Shown: positions 22,551-33,197, counted from the first letter of the stretch. The stretch: DNA of 64,000 nt from Yarrowia lipolytica (GCF_001761485.1 NC_090771.1:1798001-1862000), one strand, 5' to 3'. A program made the numbers and translations. Notes: generated by a model from the sequence alone, not told the origin.

Positions 22551-22758
22551 GTTTTTTTTACAGGGCTTCCAGAGGAACTTGAGTGTCGTTCAGGAATACT
22601 TGTAGTTGTGATAACGCGTTTCACGGTGTCTTTGCACTTCGAAGTCCACTGCATATCGGAACTCTAAGTGTTCGAAAAGATCATAACTCTAAATATTGCA
22701 TCCTCCCTCAATTACTGTATCACCATCAAAAGGCTGAGCTCACCCCCACAACGACATA

Positions 22759-24327
22759 ATGGGCCTGGCTGACGAAATTCTGGCCGATTTTGGCTCCAGC
22801 GACGAAGAAAATGAAGAGGTGGACGAGGTGATGGAAGATGCGACTTCCCAGATCCCAACTGAAGTCATTGCAACCGAAACCACAGAACCTCTGTCGCCTA
22901 CTCCACTCAATAACATCAACCTGGACCTGCTGGGGTCCACCAACTCGGCAGCAATGGTCCCCAGACTTCTGCCACAACTCAGAAGCATTTCTCTGTACGA
23001 AAGTGGTGCCACTCAGTCAACTCTCGCACTCACATCAAATCTAGAAGAGAATCCAGAGTACCATGTGATTGTGGGAGCAAACGAGTACTCGGTGGAAATC
23101 GACAACGCAGTAGCTGAGCTGCACAACTTCATCGCCACTAGATACAGCCAGCGGTACCCCGAGCTCAGATCACTCATCGCCAACCCACTACAGCATGCAC
23201 AGGTAGTGGCCATTCTTGGAAACGATCCCGCAGCAGTGGCAAAGTCAGATAGCCCGCACTTAAAACAGGTGGTGCACAAGTCAGTGATGATGACTATTAC
23301 CATGACTGTGGACCAAGGGGGACGACGACTCTCGGACGTTGAGATGGCCACTATAAACGAAGCTTGTAAGCTACTGATAGCATTGGACGCTGCTAAGCGC
23401 CAAATCACTAACTATGTCTCCTCGAAACTGAACCTCGTTGCACCCAATACGGCCATTCTGATTGGTGCTCATTGTGCAGCTCAGATTCTTGGATTTGTGG
23501 GTGGTCTCAACGGTCTGGCAAAGACCCCCTCTTGCAACATACCTTCTCTAGGAGCTAAGCGAGAGACTGCGGTGGGGTTTGGACAAGCACAAAGACAGCA
23601 GGGTTACTTGTATTACTCGGATGTGGTACAACAGAGTCCTGCTGATATCAGAAAGCAGGCCATGCGAATGTTGTCAGCCAAGCTAGTACTTGCAGCCCGT
23701 TTGGATGCCTCTAGAGCATCTACAGATGGATCGTTCGGATCTAAAATGCGAGAGGAGATTGAAGGAAAGTTGCAGAAACTAGCAGAGCCCCCGGAGATAA
23801 AGGGAGTCAAGGCCCTACCTGTTCCTATCGACAAACCCTCAAAGAAGCGAGGTGGAAAGCGGATCAGAAAGTTCAAGGAGCAGTTCAAGCAGAGTGAAAT
23901 GGCTGCTGCTGCCAACCGAATGGCGTTCGGAGAGGCCGAAAAGACTGTGGACGTTTACGGAGAGACCGTGGGTCTGGGAATGTTGGATTCTGCTGCTGGC
24001 CTGGGATCAGCTCGAAGAGTTGAAGCTGATTCCAAGACCCGTGCAAGAATGTCCAAGGGGGCTCGATCGCGTTTGGAGATGCTCAAGAACCGTCCCAAAC
24101 CTATGATCGACGGTCTTCAGTCGTCTTTGTCTGTTACGGCGCAGTCTATGGAGCTTAGTAAACCCAAGGGACCCAAGACGGCCACCCAGGATAACAAATT
24201 CTTTGCCTCAGGCACGTTCACACAGCTGGAGAGGGGCAGCGGATTGCAACTAGGCCCTAAGCGAAAAGCTGACGAGCAGAAGGACCGTGGCACTACCAAG
24301 AAGTTGAAGGAGGGTGATGGAAACTGA
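22759..24327 (+). CDS. PRP31: U4/U6-U5 tri-snRNP protein Prp31
   Basis: The 522-residue protein opens with the acidic Prp31 N-terminus (MGLADEILADFGSSDEENEE), has the coiled-coil region around 100-200, the Nop domain with APNTAILIGAHCAAQILGFVGGLNGLAKTPSCNI (split here for description: about 228-262), and the YLYYSDVVQQSP segment that follows in all Prp31 proteins. The basic linker KKRGGKRIRKFKEQ and NRMAFGEAEK begin the Prp31 C-terminal domain. Family knowledge: Prp31 binds 15.5K-bound U4 snRNA 5' stem-loop and holds the tri-snRNP together. It is a single exon. The short divergent spacing from DAD1 suggests a shared bidirectional promoter. Confidence 0.96.
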   Translation: MGLADEILADFGSSDEENEEVDEVMEDATSQIPTEVIATETTEPLSPTPLNNINLDLLGSTNSAAMVPRLLPQLRSISLYESGATQSTLALTSNLEENPEYHVIVGANEYSVEIDNAVAELHNFIATRYSQRYPELRSLIANPLQHAQVVAILGNDPAAVAKSDSPHLKQVVHKSVMMTITMTVDQGGRRLSDVEMATINEACKLLIALDAAKRQITNYVSSKLNLVAPNTAILIGAHCAAQILGFVGGLNGLAKTPSCNIPSLGAKRETAVGFGQAQRQQGYLYYSDVVQQSPADIRKQAMRMLSAKLVLAARLDASRASTDGSFGSKMREEIEGKLQKLAEPPEIKGVKALPVPIDKPSKKRGGKRIRKFKEQFKQSEMAAAANRMAFGEAEKTVDVYGETVGLGMLDSAAGLGSARRVEADSKTRARMSKGARSRLEMLKNRPKPMIDGLQSSLSVTAQSMELSKPKGPKTATQDNKFFASGTFTQLERGSGLQLGPKRKADEQKDRGTTKKLKEGDGN

Positions 24328-25040
24328 TACTGCTTCAGCATGTAACATAAATGATAATTTATTGACCCTACCTATAGCGTACGCGCGACTAATGATGTGC
24401 GACACATATACACGTACTCGAATATATGACTGTACCGTACGAATACATACTCGTACTTACAGCCGTTATCGACACATGCTATACGTGCATACTCGTCTGG
24501 TACAACAGCTTCTCTACGCAGACAGATCAGCATATTGGCAGCATTGCAGCGGTACGACAAAGAACGTATTTTATAAAAAAATACGAGATGAAATATACGA
24601 GTATTTCACTACTGCAACACTTCTCGCTCTCTCTTTCCTTGCTTCTCATTCCTGTGTGCCCAAAATCCAACCAACGCCCCCCTCCATTCAACTCTCAACT
24701 AATGTGCGTTAGACTCATCCAACTATAATATGCTGCATTCAGGGCCCTCTATTTCTCAAGTCAAGGAGCTGACCGTGTGTCGTGAGGGAAGCCATAAAAG
24801 GTACACATGCCGCCTAAACAGAGGTTCGAGGTATTATGAGGGGGTGGTGTTTTCCTTTTCAAAATTCCGCGTATTTTCATTCATTTATCATATGTACTGT
24901 ACAGTATGTACTTTCTGATGGGTGGTTCCTCCGGCAACGGCAGTGTAGCTTCTTTACTTCCGTGCCCTATGCTTACAGTAAATACAGTATATGCTTGGTT
25001 CATAATGCGGCAAATAAGCTGCCGATGGGAACAGGGTGTG

Positions 25041-25066
<26 letters not shown>
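25041..25066. repeat. (GA)13 microsatellite
   Basis: An uninterrupted GA dinucleotide run of about 26 bases. Confidence 0.9.
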
Positions 25067-25071
<5 letters not shown>

Positions 25072-25597
25072 GATAAGCAGTTCAGCGGGTCTACAAAAGT
25101 ATAGCGCGCTACTACTACTACTGTAGTGAGTGTTTAGAGTCGAAAATGTGAATCAAAGTCCCAAGTCAAGACTTGTACTAACCCCCAAGACGTCACACGC
25201 ATAATGATCAGTGTACTGCTCAGTATTTTCCATTCTTAATAAAGCTCTCCAATGAAACGGGTTTAAACTGGAAAAGACATGAGGTTGGACGCTGCCAAAT
25301 CCGAATTAAATTTGTGCGAGCGCACACCTCGTATTTCTGACTTTTTATAACTGGCTTTTTGAACGTGCCACTCGCACCTTGTGGAGTAAACAGAGGGATA
25401 ACTGGGTGGTGTAGTTTAGAGGCGAGGAAACAGAGATTACCAACTGACTCAGAATCAAAATCTCACCAAGGTGGTGAGCACCCTACCCCTCCAACCCAAC
25501 CAATACCTCAGATTTCGGACTCCGTCGATCTTGGGCCCACGAGCAACTTCGCACATCGCGCTGGAGTCTAACTCTGCCTCCTCAAACTCTCGAGAGA

Positions 25598-25604
25598 TAT
25601 ATAG
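25598..25604 (+). promoter_or_regulatory. TATA box of the RTA1-family gene
   Basis: TATATAG lies 40-46 bases before the start codon at 25644, the right distance for a short-leader TATA promoter. Confidence 0.5.
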
Positions 25605-25643
25605 CTGTGGCGTGGGTCTGGAAGTTTGTAGTCTCTGAACGAA

Positions 25644-26663
25644 ATGCGAGCCTGGGTGACGACTTTTGTGCTTTCGACCATAATTCAGGGAGTTGCGGCG
25701 GGCACTCCTTCGGCTCAAGAGCTGGGTCTTACTAAAGACCAGTGGTACGACTGGCTCAATGCACATTATGGATTGTACAGTTTCATGCCCGATTACGACT
25801 CCAACTTGGCCGGCCTCGTGCTGTTCGCCTTCATTCTGTTGACCCACCTGGCTCTCGGCGCCTTCTGGCGCCAGTGGTGGTTTGGAGTCTGTGTGTCTTG
25901 TGGTTGCGTGCTCGAGTTTCTGGGATTCCTAGGTCGATTCTTGTCACGAGAGATCTCAGTCGAAGACGAGTCCTATTACATTATGCAAATCGTGTGTCTG
26001 ACACTCGCTCCGGCCTTTGTCATGGCAGGTGTTTACTGCATTCTGGCGAAGCTGGTGGTTGTCTATGGAGAGTCTTACTCAAGACTGGGTCCTATCGTCT
26101 ACACAATCATCTTTGTGGTCGGAGACTGGGTCTCGATCATCATTCAGGCCGTGGGAGGAGGTCTGGCAGCGACCCAAGGCAATTCGGACTCGGGAACTTG
26201 GATCATGGTCGCCGGTATCGCGTTCCAGGTGCTCGTCATGTCAATCTTCTTCCTCTTCTACTTTGAATTCCTTTTCCGAGTTTACACGGGCAGAAGAAAC
26301 CCAGAGGTACTTGATAGTCAGGCTCATAGACCTGATATCGAGGAGCTCAAGAAGGGCAAGAAGTTACCTATCTTCATTGTAGGCCAGACGATTGCTATTA
26401 TTCTCATCTACACCCGTTCCATCTACCGAATCATCGAACTAGCCGGAGGATGGCACGGACGGCTGGTCATCAACGAGGTGTATATGCTGGTGCTCGACGG
26501 TCTGATGATGGTGCTAGCAACATACCTACTGGCCATCTTCCACCCCGGCTTCATGTTTGGACGAGTGCCCATGAAAGCAAACCTGCACAAGAAGAAGCTG
26601 TCAAACATGAAGGAGGAAGACCTCAACTCGAGCCACAATGACGAAGAACGTGTCGAGTGGTAA
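25644..26663 (+). CDS. RTA1-family seven-TM lipid-translocating exporter
   Basis: The 339-residue protein begins with a hydrophobic signal-like segment and a short lumenal stretch, then shows seven hydrophobic helices (about 56-74, 80-98, 113-137, 149-170, 185-208, 238-258, 275-300). The family hallmarks are CGCVLEFLGFLGRF in helix 2, QIVCLTLAPAFVMAGVYCIL in helix 3, GDWVSIIIQAVGGGL in helix 4 and RSIYRIIELAGGWHG after helix 6. Relatives in S. cerevisiae (Rsb1, Rta1, Pug1, Ylr046c) act in sphingoid-base release, 7-aminocholesterol resistance or porphyrin transport; the substrate here cannot be told. The tail is hydrophilic and ends in an acidic stretch. A TATA box lies 40 bases upstream. It converges on the MSI1-like gene. 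Confidence 0.9.
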   Translation: MRAWVTTFVLSTIIQGVAAGTPSAQELGLTKDQWYDWLNAHYGLYSFMPDYDSNLAGLVLFAFILLTHLALGAFWRQWWFGVCVSCGCVLEFLGFLGRFLSREISVEDESYYIMQIVCLTLAPAFVMAGVYCILAKLVVVYGESYSRLGPIVYTIIFVVGDWVSIIIQAVGGGLAATQGNSDSGTWIMVAGIAFQVLVMSIFFLFYFEFLFRVYTGRRNPEVLDSQAHRPDIEELKKGKKLPIFIVGQTIAIILIYTRSIYRIIELAGGWHGRLVINEVYMLVLDGLMMVLATYLLAIFHPGFMFGRVPMKANLHKKKLSNMKEEDLNSSHNDEERVEW

Positions 26664-26839
26664 TTGCATTATAGATTGTATGATAAATTATTTAATTGAG
26701 TGATCCATATTGAATGTAGGTCTACAGGTACTTGTATCATGTATTTCTTTTCTGCTACGTTTCATAATCCTTGTAGTTTCATGATACAGAATAAATTAAT
26801 GTCATCATCGTCTCATCTCTCATCGACAGCAACACCTTA

Positions 26840-28069
26840 CTAATCTTTCACCTTCCAAACATGCAACAAGGAATTAAATGCAACACTTCCAATCACACCC
26901 TCCAGACTGCGATTCCATCCCACCTCGGTCACCTTCTCCGTGTGTCCAGCGTGCACAAACAGCTTTTCCGAGCCGTCTTTCTGACCTATCTTGGAAATGT
27001 CCCAGATGATGGCCCGTTTATCTTCAGATCCAGACACCAGCAGTCGAGGATTATGCGGGGACCAATCCAACGAGCCCACAGGCCCCTCGTGACCTACCAG
27101 TCGGCCAATAGGGGTCTGTGAAGTGGATTTGATGTCCCACAAGTTGACGATGCCGTCCTCTCCAGACGTCGCGACCACCCGATTGTTAAACGGGCTGAAG
27201 GCGACAGATAAAGATGCGGTTCTCGTGTCTGTCTCATAAACTGTGCTGTTGTCAGTTGTATCGATCACATACAACTTCTGATCGTCTCCAACACTTGCAA
27301 ATAGAGTCTTTTCAGAAGGATGCCAAGTGACGTCGTTGACAGAGCCCTGATGATGTATGAAGACTTGTTTGGGAGCAATAGTCACCATCTTGCCATCAGA
27401 GCGGCTCTTGTAGTCGTTAACCAGATCCCACAGTGCCACAGTTCCGTCTGAAGAGCATGTTAGCAGCTTCCCTCGATCTTTTGTGTTCCAAGACAGGCTC
27501 CAGCCCTCAGAATTGTGATGACACAGAGTCGCATCAGCCTTGCATTCGTCGTTGGATGGGTTGGCTGGATGCTTGGACTTGTCGAACATGAGCACGGATC
27601 CATCTGCTCCTATCGTAGCGATGATGTTTGGGTTCTGGGGCATGTATCTGACTCTGTTGACTTCTCCGAGCACAGATATGTTTTGTGACACATTTATTCC
27701 TGCGTGTGGATGACCCTGGTAGCCGCCAATCTCCTCCGTCAGCGCAGAGTAGTCCTGCAGGCTGAGCGTCTCGTCGTTTTTGGGGATCTTAACTTCTCCA
27801 AGTCGAATAACCTCCGGGGTGTCTGTATAGCTCGACGTGAGGAACCGGTGGGCCGTGACAGAGGCATTCTTGGGCGTGTCGAGATCGGGGAACCACTGGA
27901 ATGACAATGCTGGGCTCGGAAGCATCTGTGACATGAACAACGAGTATAGCTGGGGGGCGTTTTTCTTCCAAATTCGATAGTTCTCGTACGAGAGCAGCTG
28001 TTCGGGCGACAGTTTGGGCGTCACGTCGTCCTCGCAAGTCTGTGGCAGTTCCCTAGCTTCTGTGTCCAT
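26840..28069 (-). CDS. MSI1: WD40 histone-binding protein of the Msi1/Hat2 (RbAp48) family
   Basis: The 409-residue protein has the RbAp46/48 N-terminal helix (YENYRIWKKNAPQLYSLF, about 28-45) followed by WD repeats such as NVWDL-like ends GTVALWDL, GIVNLWDI, KRAIIWDI and LLHVWKV. The phrases FPDLDT and VNRVRYMPQNPNII resemble yeast Msi1 (CAF-1 p50) more than Hat2. Family knowledge: Msi1 carries H3-H4 in the CAF-1 chromatin-assembly complex; Hat2 does so in the Hat1 acetyltransferase. The ATG at 28069 gives an acidic leader before the helix. It is divergent from MIM1 over 506 bases. Msi1 versus Hat2 is a judgement by short motifs and needs a tree. Confidence 0.85.
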   Translation of the reverse strand: MDTEARELPQTCEDDVTPKLSPEQLLSYENYRIWKKNAPQLYSLFMSQMLPSPALSFQWFPDLDTPKNASVTAHRFLTSSYTDTPEVIRLGEVKIPKNDETLSLQDYSALTEEIGGYQGHPHAGINVSQNISVLGEVNRVRYMPQNPNIIATIGADGSVLMFDKSKHPANPSNDECKADATLCHHNSEGWSLSWNTKDRGKLLTCSSDGTVALWDLVNDYKSRSDGKMVTIAPKQVFIHHQGSVNDVTWHPSEKTLFASVGDDQKLYVIDTTDNSTVYETDTRTASLSVAFSPFNNRVVATSGEDGIVNLWDIKSTSQTPIGRLVGHEGPVGSLDWSPHNPRLLVSGSEDKRAIIWDISKIGQKDGSEKLFVHAGHTEKVTEVGWNRSLEGVIGSVAFNSLLHVWKVKD

Positions 28070-28575
28070 TGCTGTGTCGTGTGTATTGTGCGATATGTTT
28101 CCAGTTGTGAATCAGTTTTAGTCAAATGAAATATGCGTGAAATGGACGCGTCTCTCAGGAGCTTAATAAGAGGTACAGTGGGGTCGTGAATGAGGTCAGT
28201 CCGACATACGAAATAAATGGGGTAAAATTAGGATAATTGTAATTACGATATTATTGTTCCATTAATTCTTTTTAATTTGATTTCATTTTTCTTTTGACTG
28301 TTCTTTTCTGGTATCAGTGCTGTGCTGCTTTCTTCAATAATGATTAGAGAGTATATTATTGTCATTACAGAGTATTTATACTTGCAGGTACATTTATCAA
28401 AAATATTCAAAAACCACAATGAATACTCCAGCCGCTCTGTAATTTTCCCCTAAATTATCCAATTTTTCTATCGTCTTCCGGTCAACCATCAGTGTCGTAC
28501 GCACGCACGAACCCCAGTGACGCACTTCACCACTTGCAACTTAATTTACTACTTGTAGACCACAACATCCCCAAC
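28070..28575. other. Divergent promoter between MSI1 and MIM1
   Basis: These 506 bases are strongly AT-rich (especially 28225-28400) and contain no gene that I can recognise. Confidence 0.6.
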
Positions 28576-29398
28576 ATGACCGAAATGGACCCGAACGAAG
28601 AGCCATTTTCTACACAAGATATACCCGAGCTGGTGGAGGAGGAGTCGGACGAGCAGCTGACAGAGGAAGGCGAACAGTACGCCCCTGGGCCGCGCATAAC
28701 CTTTTCAATGCCTGCTATTGGCCGTTTTCTAGGCCGATGTTGCATCAATCTGGTCCTGCCCTTCATCAACGGCATGATGATGGGCTTTGGAGAGCTCGTA
28801 GCCCATGAAATCGGCTTTGCATGGGGCATGAGCGGTGCTAGAGTGAGTATAATGAACAGGCTGATGAGAAGAATGTGATGCTGTGAACAGTGGCGATTGC
28901 ATTGAACGGCTGTGGTCGTTTGAGATACACTTCATTTTTCTTGCCGACGTGACGTCGTTGCTATTGCTTGATGTGACGAGAACTTGGTTCTTTTTTCTCT
29001 GGTGTTGCTCTGGCTTCTGAATGACCATAATGTGAGCCTCTTACACGAGGATCAGGCACGGCATGGCTATCTGAGAGAGTCGCAGCAGCAAGGCTGAAAT
29101 ATGGACCACATAAAAGTGAGGAGAGTAAGACACCTCGTCCATGCTTGCACCTGGACCGCCCGAATACTTCCTACAGTCGCTTATCTAGTGAATTCGTCGG
29201 TATCGCCAACTTACTGGCCACAGATATGAACTGGGCCTGGTCTCACATGAAGTGCTCACACCCTCATTGCGACATCTTGATGCCACCACACACATCCTAA
29301 CTCAGGTGCGACGAAAACGAGTGGCCCCCGGAGTGGAGGAGGTTCACGAAGACGAAACGCAGCCCGACGGGCAACGACGACTGTTACTGCAGTCTTAA
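28576..29398 (+). CDS. MIM1: Mitochondrial outer-membrane import protein Mim1, two exons
   Basis: Exon 1 (28576-28842) encodes 89 residues with an acidic cytosolic head and the near-diagnostic Mim1 membrane segment CINLVLPFINGMMMGFGELVAHE. Codon 89 is followed directly by GTGAGT, the Yarrowia 5' splice site. A matching 3' site, CTAACTCAG, ends at 29305, and exon 2 (29306-29398) continues in phase for 30 basic and acidic residues (VRRKRVAPGVEEV...) to a TAA. The spliced protein is 119 residues, close to yeast Mim1 (113). Read without splicing, the frame stops after 11 more residues at 28878. Family knowledge: Mim1 with Mim2 forms the MIM channel that inserts alpha-helical outer-membrane proteins. 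The ATG at 28576 is the first in frame; the frame upstream lacks ATG. The family call is firm; the 463-base intron is inferred from splice signals only. Confidence 0.9.
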
Positions 29399-29783
29399 CC
29401 GATAGATTGATGCATTTTACAAATATATTATGACTGGATAGGGACGAAGGGTTCTGTAGTGTCCCGGCTATTAAGGCTTGATGGAAAGCATTGGGACGAC
29501 CACGAGAATGTCCCCACTGGCTTTGAAAGTGATCTCCCTCCAACCTCATTTCGTGTCAATCATGAAACTACAACAGGTACCAGCACTTCTACGACACAGG
29601 AGAGATACCTGGGCATGTCATACCCACACCAAAGGCGTACTGATGGCTGCATGGCACAAGGTGCTAAAGAGGCTTAGGATTGTTACTGTGTTTACAGTAT
29701 GTACAGTATACAGTGACGACTACATCTCTCTACATTTCATCCGGTTTTGTTAACAGTACACAATATTAATTCTGATTTGCGGT
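29399..29783. other. Intergenic between convergent MIM1 and MEP genes
   Basis: These 385 bases hold the 3' ends of both genes. No further gene was recognised. Confidence 0.6.
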
Positions 29784-31163
29784 TTAGACCATGGGCTCAG
29801 CGTCCCGCTTGGCGACGGTGGGCTCTCGGCTCATGGATGGGGAGTTGCCCCAGAGAGAGTCCTCCATGTTTTCGACCTTCTCTGACAGATCCTTGACATC
29901 AGTTCCGAGCATCTCTTCCTCAGCAGTGACTCGCAGCTTGAGACCAGGAATGTGGTCAACCACGAAACAGATGATGTAGGTGAGGACGAAGGACCAGGCG
30001 ACACAGGTGGTGACAGCGGCGAGCTCGTGGCCCAGTTGGACCCAGTTGTGCTTGATCCAGCCTCCTGGAATATCTTCCTGGGCCCAGGCAGGGTCGGCAA
30101 AGAAGGCAGTGCAGATAGATCCCATGATTCCGCCAATTGCGTGGATGTTAAAGGATCGGATAGTATCGTCAATGCCAATCCACTGGTTGATATTGGACAG
30201 AGAGCAGCAGACTCCAGCAGTGATGATAGCTCCAACAACAGAGAACCATGGAGAGATGTATCCACAGGAAGGAGTGATGGCCACTAGACCACAGATGACT
30301 CCCTCACAAAGACCGACGAGAGACACCCGTCCGTATCGCCACTTGTCGACGGCGGCAAAGATGATACCGCCAGTGCAGGCAGAAAGCTGGGTGTTCAGCA
30401 TGATGTATCCAGTTCGAGAGCTGACAGCCAACAAGGTGCCTGAGTTGAAGAAGAGCCATCCGTACCAGATGAGCAGAGTTCCAAGCAGAACCAGAGTGGG
30501 GTTATGGGGTTTGGCACGGGCAAGCATAGAGGCCTCTCCGTTGTCATCAATTCGCTTTCCTAGGTACAGTGCGTAGGCAAGAGCACCCGTTCCACTGGCG
30601 ATGTGGACGGGTCCTCCTCCAGCAAAGTCAAGGACTCCCATGGCGTTGAGCCAGCCGTCCTCGGCCCAGAACCAGTACGAGAGAGGACAGTAGACGACCG
30701 TAGCGAAGATGAAGCCGACAATCTGTGATGAAATGAGTCTACCTCGCTCAGCGATGGCACCAGCGAAAATCTGGACTGTGCAGACAACAAAGAAGGCGGA
30801 GAAGATGAAATGAACAGAAGTGGGGATTCCCTCCTCCTCGAGCTGGTCGAGAGAAAGCTCGTCATGGCTAGTAGGGCTACCCATCATGAAAGCCAGACTC
30901 AGGTTACCAAGCATCTTGCCATTGGGAACGTTACCCAGAGAGTAGCCCCAGATCCACCATTGAAGACAGATGACACAGGTTGTGAGTACACTTTGGGCGA
31001 CGATAGTGAGTGCGTTCTTGCGTCTGATCATGCCGGCATACAGCATTCCAATACCTGGGGTGATGAGCGACACGCCCACTGCACACACAAGAATGTATGC
31101 TGTGTCGACATACGATTTTATTTGCGCCGCAGTAAGAGTTTCCACGGGGGCTTCTGAGTCCAT
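29784..31163 (-). CDS. Ammonium transporter of the Mep/Amt family, Mep2-type
   Basis: The 459-residue protein has eleven hydrophobic helices and the Amt signatures: GIGMLYAGMIRRKN (about 37-50), WFWAEDGWLNAMGVLDFAGGGPVHIASG (cut for description; D179, H187) and SFNIHAIGGIMGS (H341). Both pore histidines are present; in S. cerevisiae the first is His in Mep2 but Glu in Mep1 and Mep3, so this resembles the high-affinity, sensor-type class. Two in-frame ATGs exist, 31202 and 31163. A TATATATA at 31219-31226 leaves only 17 bases before the first, too short for a leader, so 31163 (MDSEAPVETL) is chosen. The cytosolic tail (about 415-459) is acidic with several serines and could be a regulation site. 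The gene converges on MIM1. Confidence 0.92.
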   Translation of the reverse strand: MDSEAPVETLTAAQIKSYVDTAYILVCAVGVSLITPGIGMLYAGMIRRKNALTIVAQSVLTTCVICLQWWIWGYSLGNVPNGKMLGNLSLAFMMGSPTSHDELSLDQLEEEGIPTSVHFIFSAFFVVCTVQIFAGAIAERGRLISSQIVGFIFATVVYCPLSYWFWAEDGWLNAMGVLDFAGGGPVHIASGTGALAYALYLGKRIDDNGEASMLARAKPHNPTLVLLGTLLIWYGWLFFNSGTLLAVSSRTGYIMLNTQLSACTGGIIFAAVDKWRYGRVSLVGLCEGVICGLVAITPSCGYISPWFSVVGAIITAGVCCSLSNINQWIGIDDTIRSFNIHAIGGIMGSICTAFFADPAWAQEDIPGGWIKHNWVQLGHELAAVTTCVAWSFVLTYIICFVVDHIPGLKLRVTAEEEMLGTDVKDLSEKVENMEDSLWGNSPSMSREPTVAKRDAEPMV

Positions 31164-31218
31164 TTTGTTTGTAGTTGTGAGACGGTTGTTGTTCTCTAGC
31201 ATCCACAATCATCTCCAT

Positions 31219-31226
31219 TATATATA
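31219..31226 (-). promoter_or_regulatory. TATA box of the ammonium transporter
   Basis: TATATATA lies 55 bases before the chosen start at 31163 on the reverse strand, and decides between the two candidate ATGs. Confidence 0.5.
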
Positions 31227-33142
31227 TTGTTACTCGTTCTCGTGTTGTGGCTAGTGGACGTGCCCAGACTTGTGCTTATCAGCATGTCTTGGCAAGATAA
31301 GAGCTGACATAAACCATCTAGCTGTTCAGGAGTAAACAGATGAGGGTTAAAAGGATTCCTAAGCACTATAGAAGAGACGATTGCATATCTATAGCGGCCT
31401 TGAATATATCGGCCTTGAAACTTCAGACCTTTCCACAGACAGAGTTGAAAGTGTCATCAGTTACTCTCTGGACACTCTAACCTACGCCACATCGTAGTAG
31501 TAGTAGTTCTAAAAAGGGGGTGAATTAAGACGGATTCTTGTAAGCCATATGACAAGTATTGCCCCACATACTCCCCTGTAAAGCTTTCCTGTAAGCGTCA
31601 CCGATCTTGGCTGGGCTCTTGGCCGCAGTTCTGATTGGACGTGATAGGAAGCATCTCATTAGCGTCGATAAGATAAGGTGGAGAGTGTGGCTTGAGTGTG
31701 ACATTGACGTGGATAACAAGACGGAAAAGTACGAGAAGGGGTCTGTCAGGGCAGCCATTGGTTGGATAAACCTGATATCCCGTTCTTCTTGGTCTGGAGG
31801 GGAATAAAATGGTGTTGTATTTAGAAATTGATGCTTGTCTTACTCCGGCATCGGCGAGATTCGGATATTGGGGTGAGGGTGAACAACAGCCTGTACTCAA
31901 TGAAATTATCGGCACTAAATGTAAGTACAGTACATACCTCATTTTTCGTACAGTACTTACATGATCATGGGTGGAAGTGTTAATCAAGCTACAGTATAAT
32001 GTGATATCTTTTGGTTTGGCTTTGCTTCTTGCGATCCATTACATCGCAATCGACTATGAATGATTTCGAGTTTGCCAGAAACATAACCAAGAGAACTATG
32101 AACTTCATACTGTAGTGACATAAGTACAGGAAGGCATATTTAGATACTCAGATTGAGCTCTTCTGTTTCTACTGAATTGTTTCTCATTTATTGGTCATTG
32201 TTGGTATTTTTTTAGCCGAAAGTATGTGTGAAATGCTAAAATACCTCTCCAAAGAGAAGCCACCTGATATTGATTTCACGCAGTCTCTTTATGAAACAAA
32301 TTCTTCACAAAGACTCTTGATACTACAAACACCTCTCAGATACCTCTCAACCACCAGTGTTGCTCATGCTGAAGTAGTGATGGCGAATTGTTGATTCCAT
32401 CTTCCCGACAATCACAGTTCCACAACCACATTCCACAACTCTCTAATACAGTAATAGCCTTTAATGGGCTGTTGTTCCTGAGCCTCTCACCGCCCTGGAC
32501 CGTTTCCCCCCGTTTGTAGCTCGCTTTTACTGAGACTGTTTCGTCTAAAGCCTTTTCAAATTTATGATTATTCGTCTCGGTCCAACCTTGTGTAAATAGT
32601 GTGGAGAAATGATGCTCTATCGGTGCGCATCTGTGCATGATTACATGACCATTTGAGCTGGATATCTCGTGTTTGGTAATGAATCAACAGAAAAGTTTTA
32701 AATCATTGGAACACACTACAGTAACCCATGCCACATAAAACGGGCACCGCTCGTATATAAAGAATCGTCCCACTAGCCTTAGGGCTGCCTGGATTCCTTC
32801 TCATCACTTGTCGCTTTTAATTGGTAAACAGCGACACTCTATTGGGAGCGTGGGAGAGAAGTAAGCAACATGAAGCCTATATACGAGTATGCAAAGTGGG
32901 GCCGTAAGCAAGGACGGAAATGTTGATTTTCACAGACAGGTTGGGGGTTGTTGTCAGTTTTTATTGACGATTATTGATAAGACAGATCGAGGAGAGATAT
33001 AAACCCTTTCACCCCCCCTCCCAATTGCCCTCGAAGCTGCTCGATCAACTCCTTTCACCACCTCTCTTCGTCCCCATCTTATGTTTAACTTTCACGTTCC
33101 TCAATGCACCCCAACCAAACATGGATTTGGATTCAAGCAGGT
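31227..33142. other. Divergent intergenic stretch, MEP to ALK4
   Basis: This spacer is the upstream region of both the ammonium transporter and the first CYP52 gene. No gene was supported; a 77-codon reverse frame at 31525-31758 has no recognisable domain. No CATGTG element of the alkane-response type is visible in the spacer. Confidence 0.55.
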
Positions 33143-33149
33143 TATATAG
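33143..33149 (+). promoter_or_regulatory. TATA box of ALK4
   Basis: TATATAG lies about 50 bases before the ALK4 start codon. Confidence 0.5.
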
Positions 33150-33197
33150 TCAGGGCCTTGCTCTGATTCCCTTTGCACCTCATATTCCTCTCACGCC

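Larger units (their letters stand above)
24328..25643. other. Intergenic between PRP31 and the RTA1-family gene
   Basis: This 1.3 kb spacer holds a (GA)n microsatellite (25041-25066), several GTAC-centred words near 24420-24480 and 24895-24910, and the RTA1 promoter. No gene was recognised. Confidence 0.6.

Noticed and set aside
31525-31758. A 77-codon reverse-strand frame with an ATG
   Set aside because: No known family, no supporting promoter or conservation evidence; too short to call.
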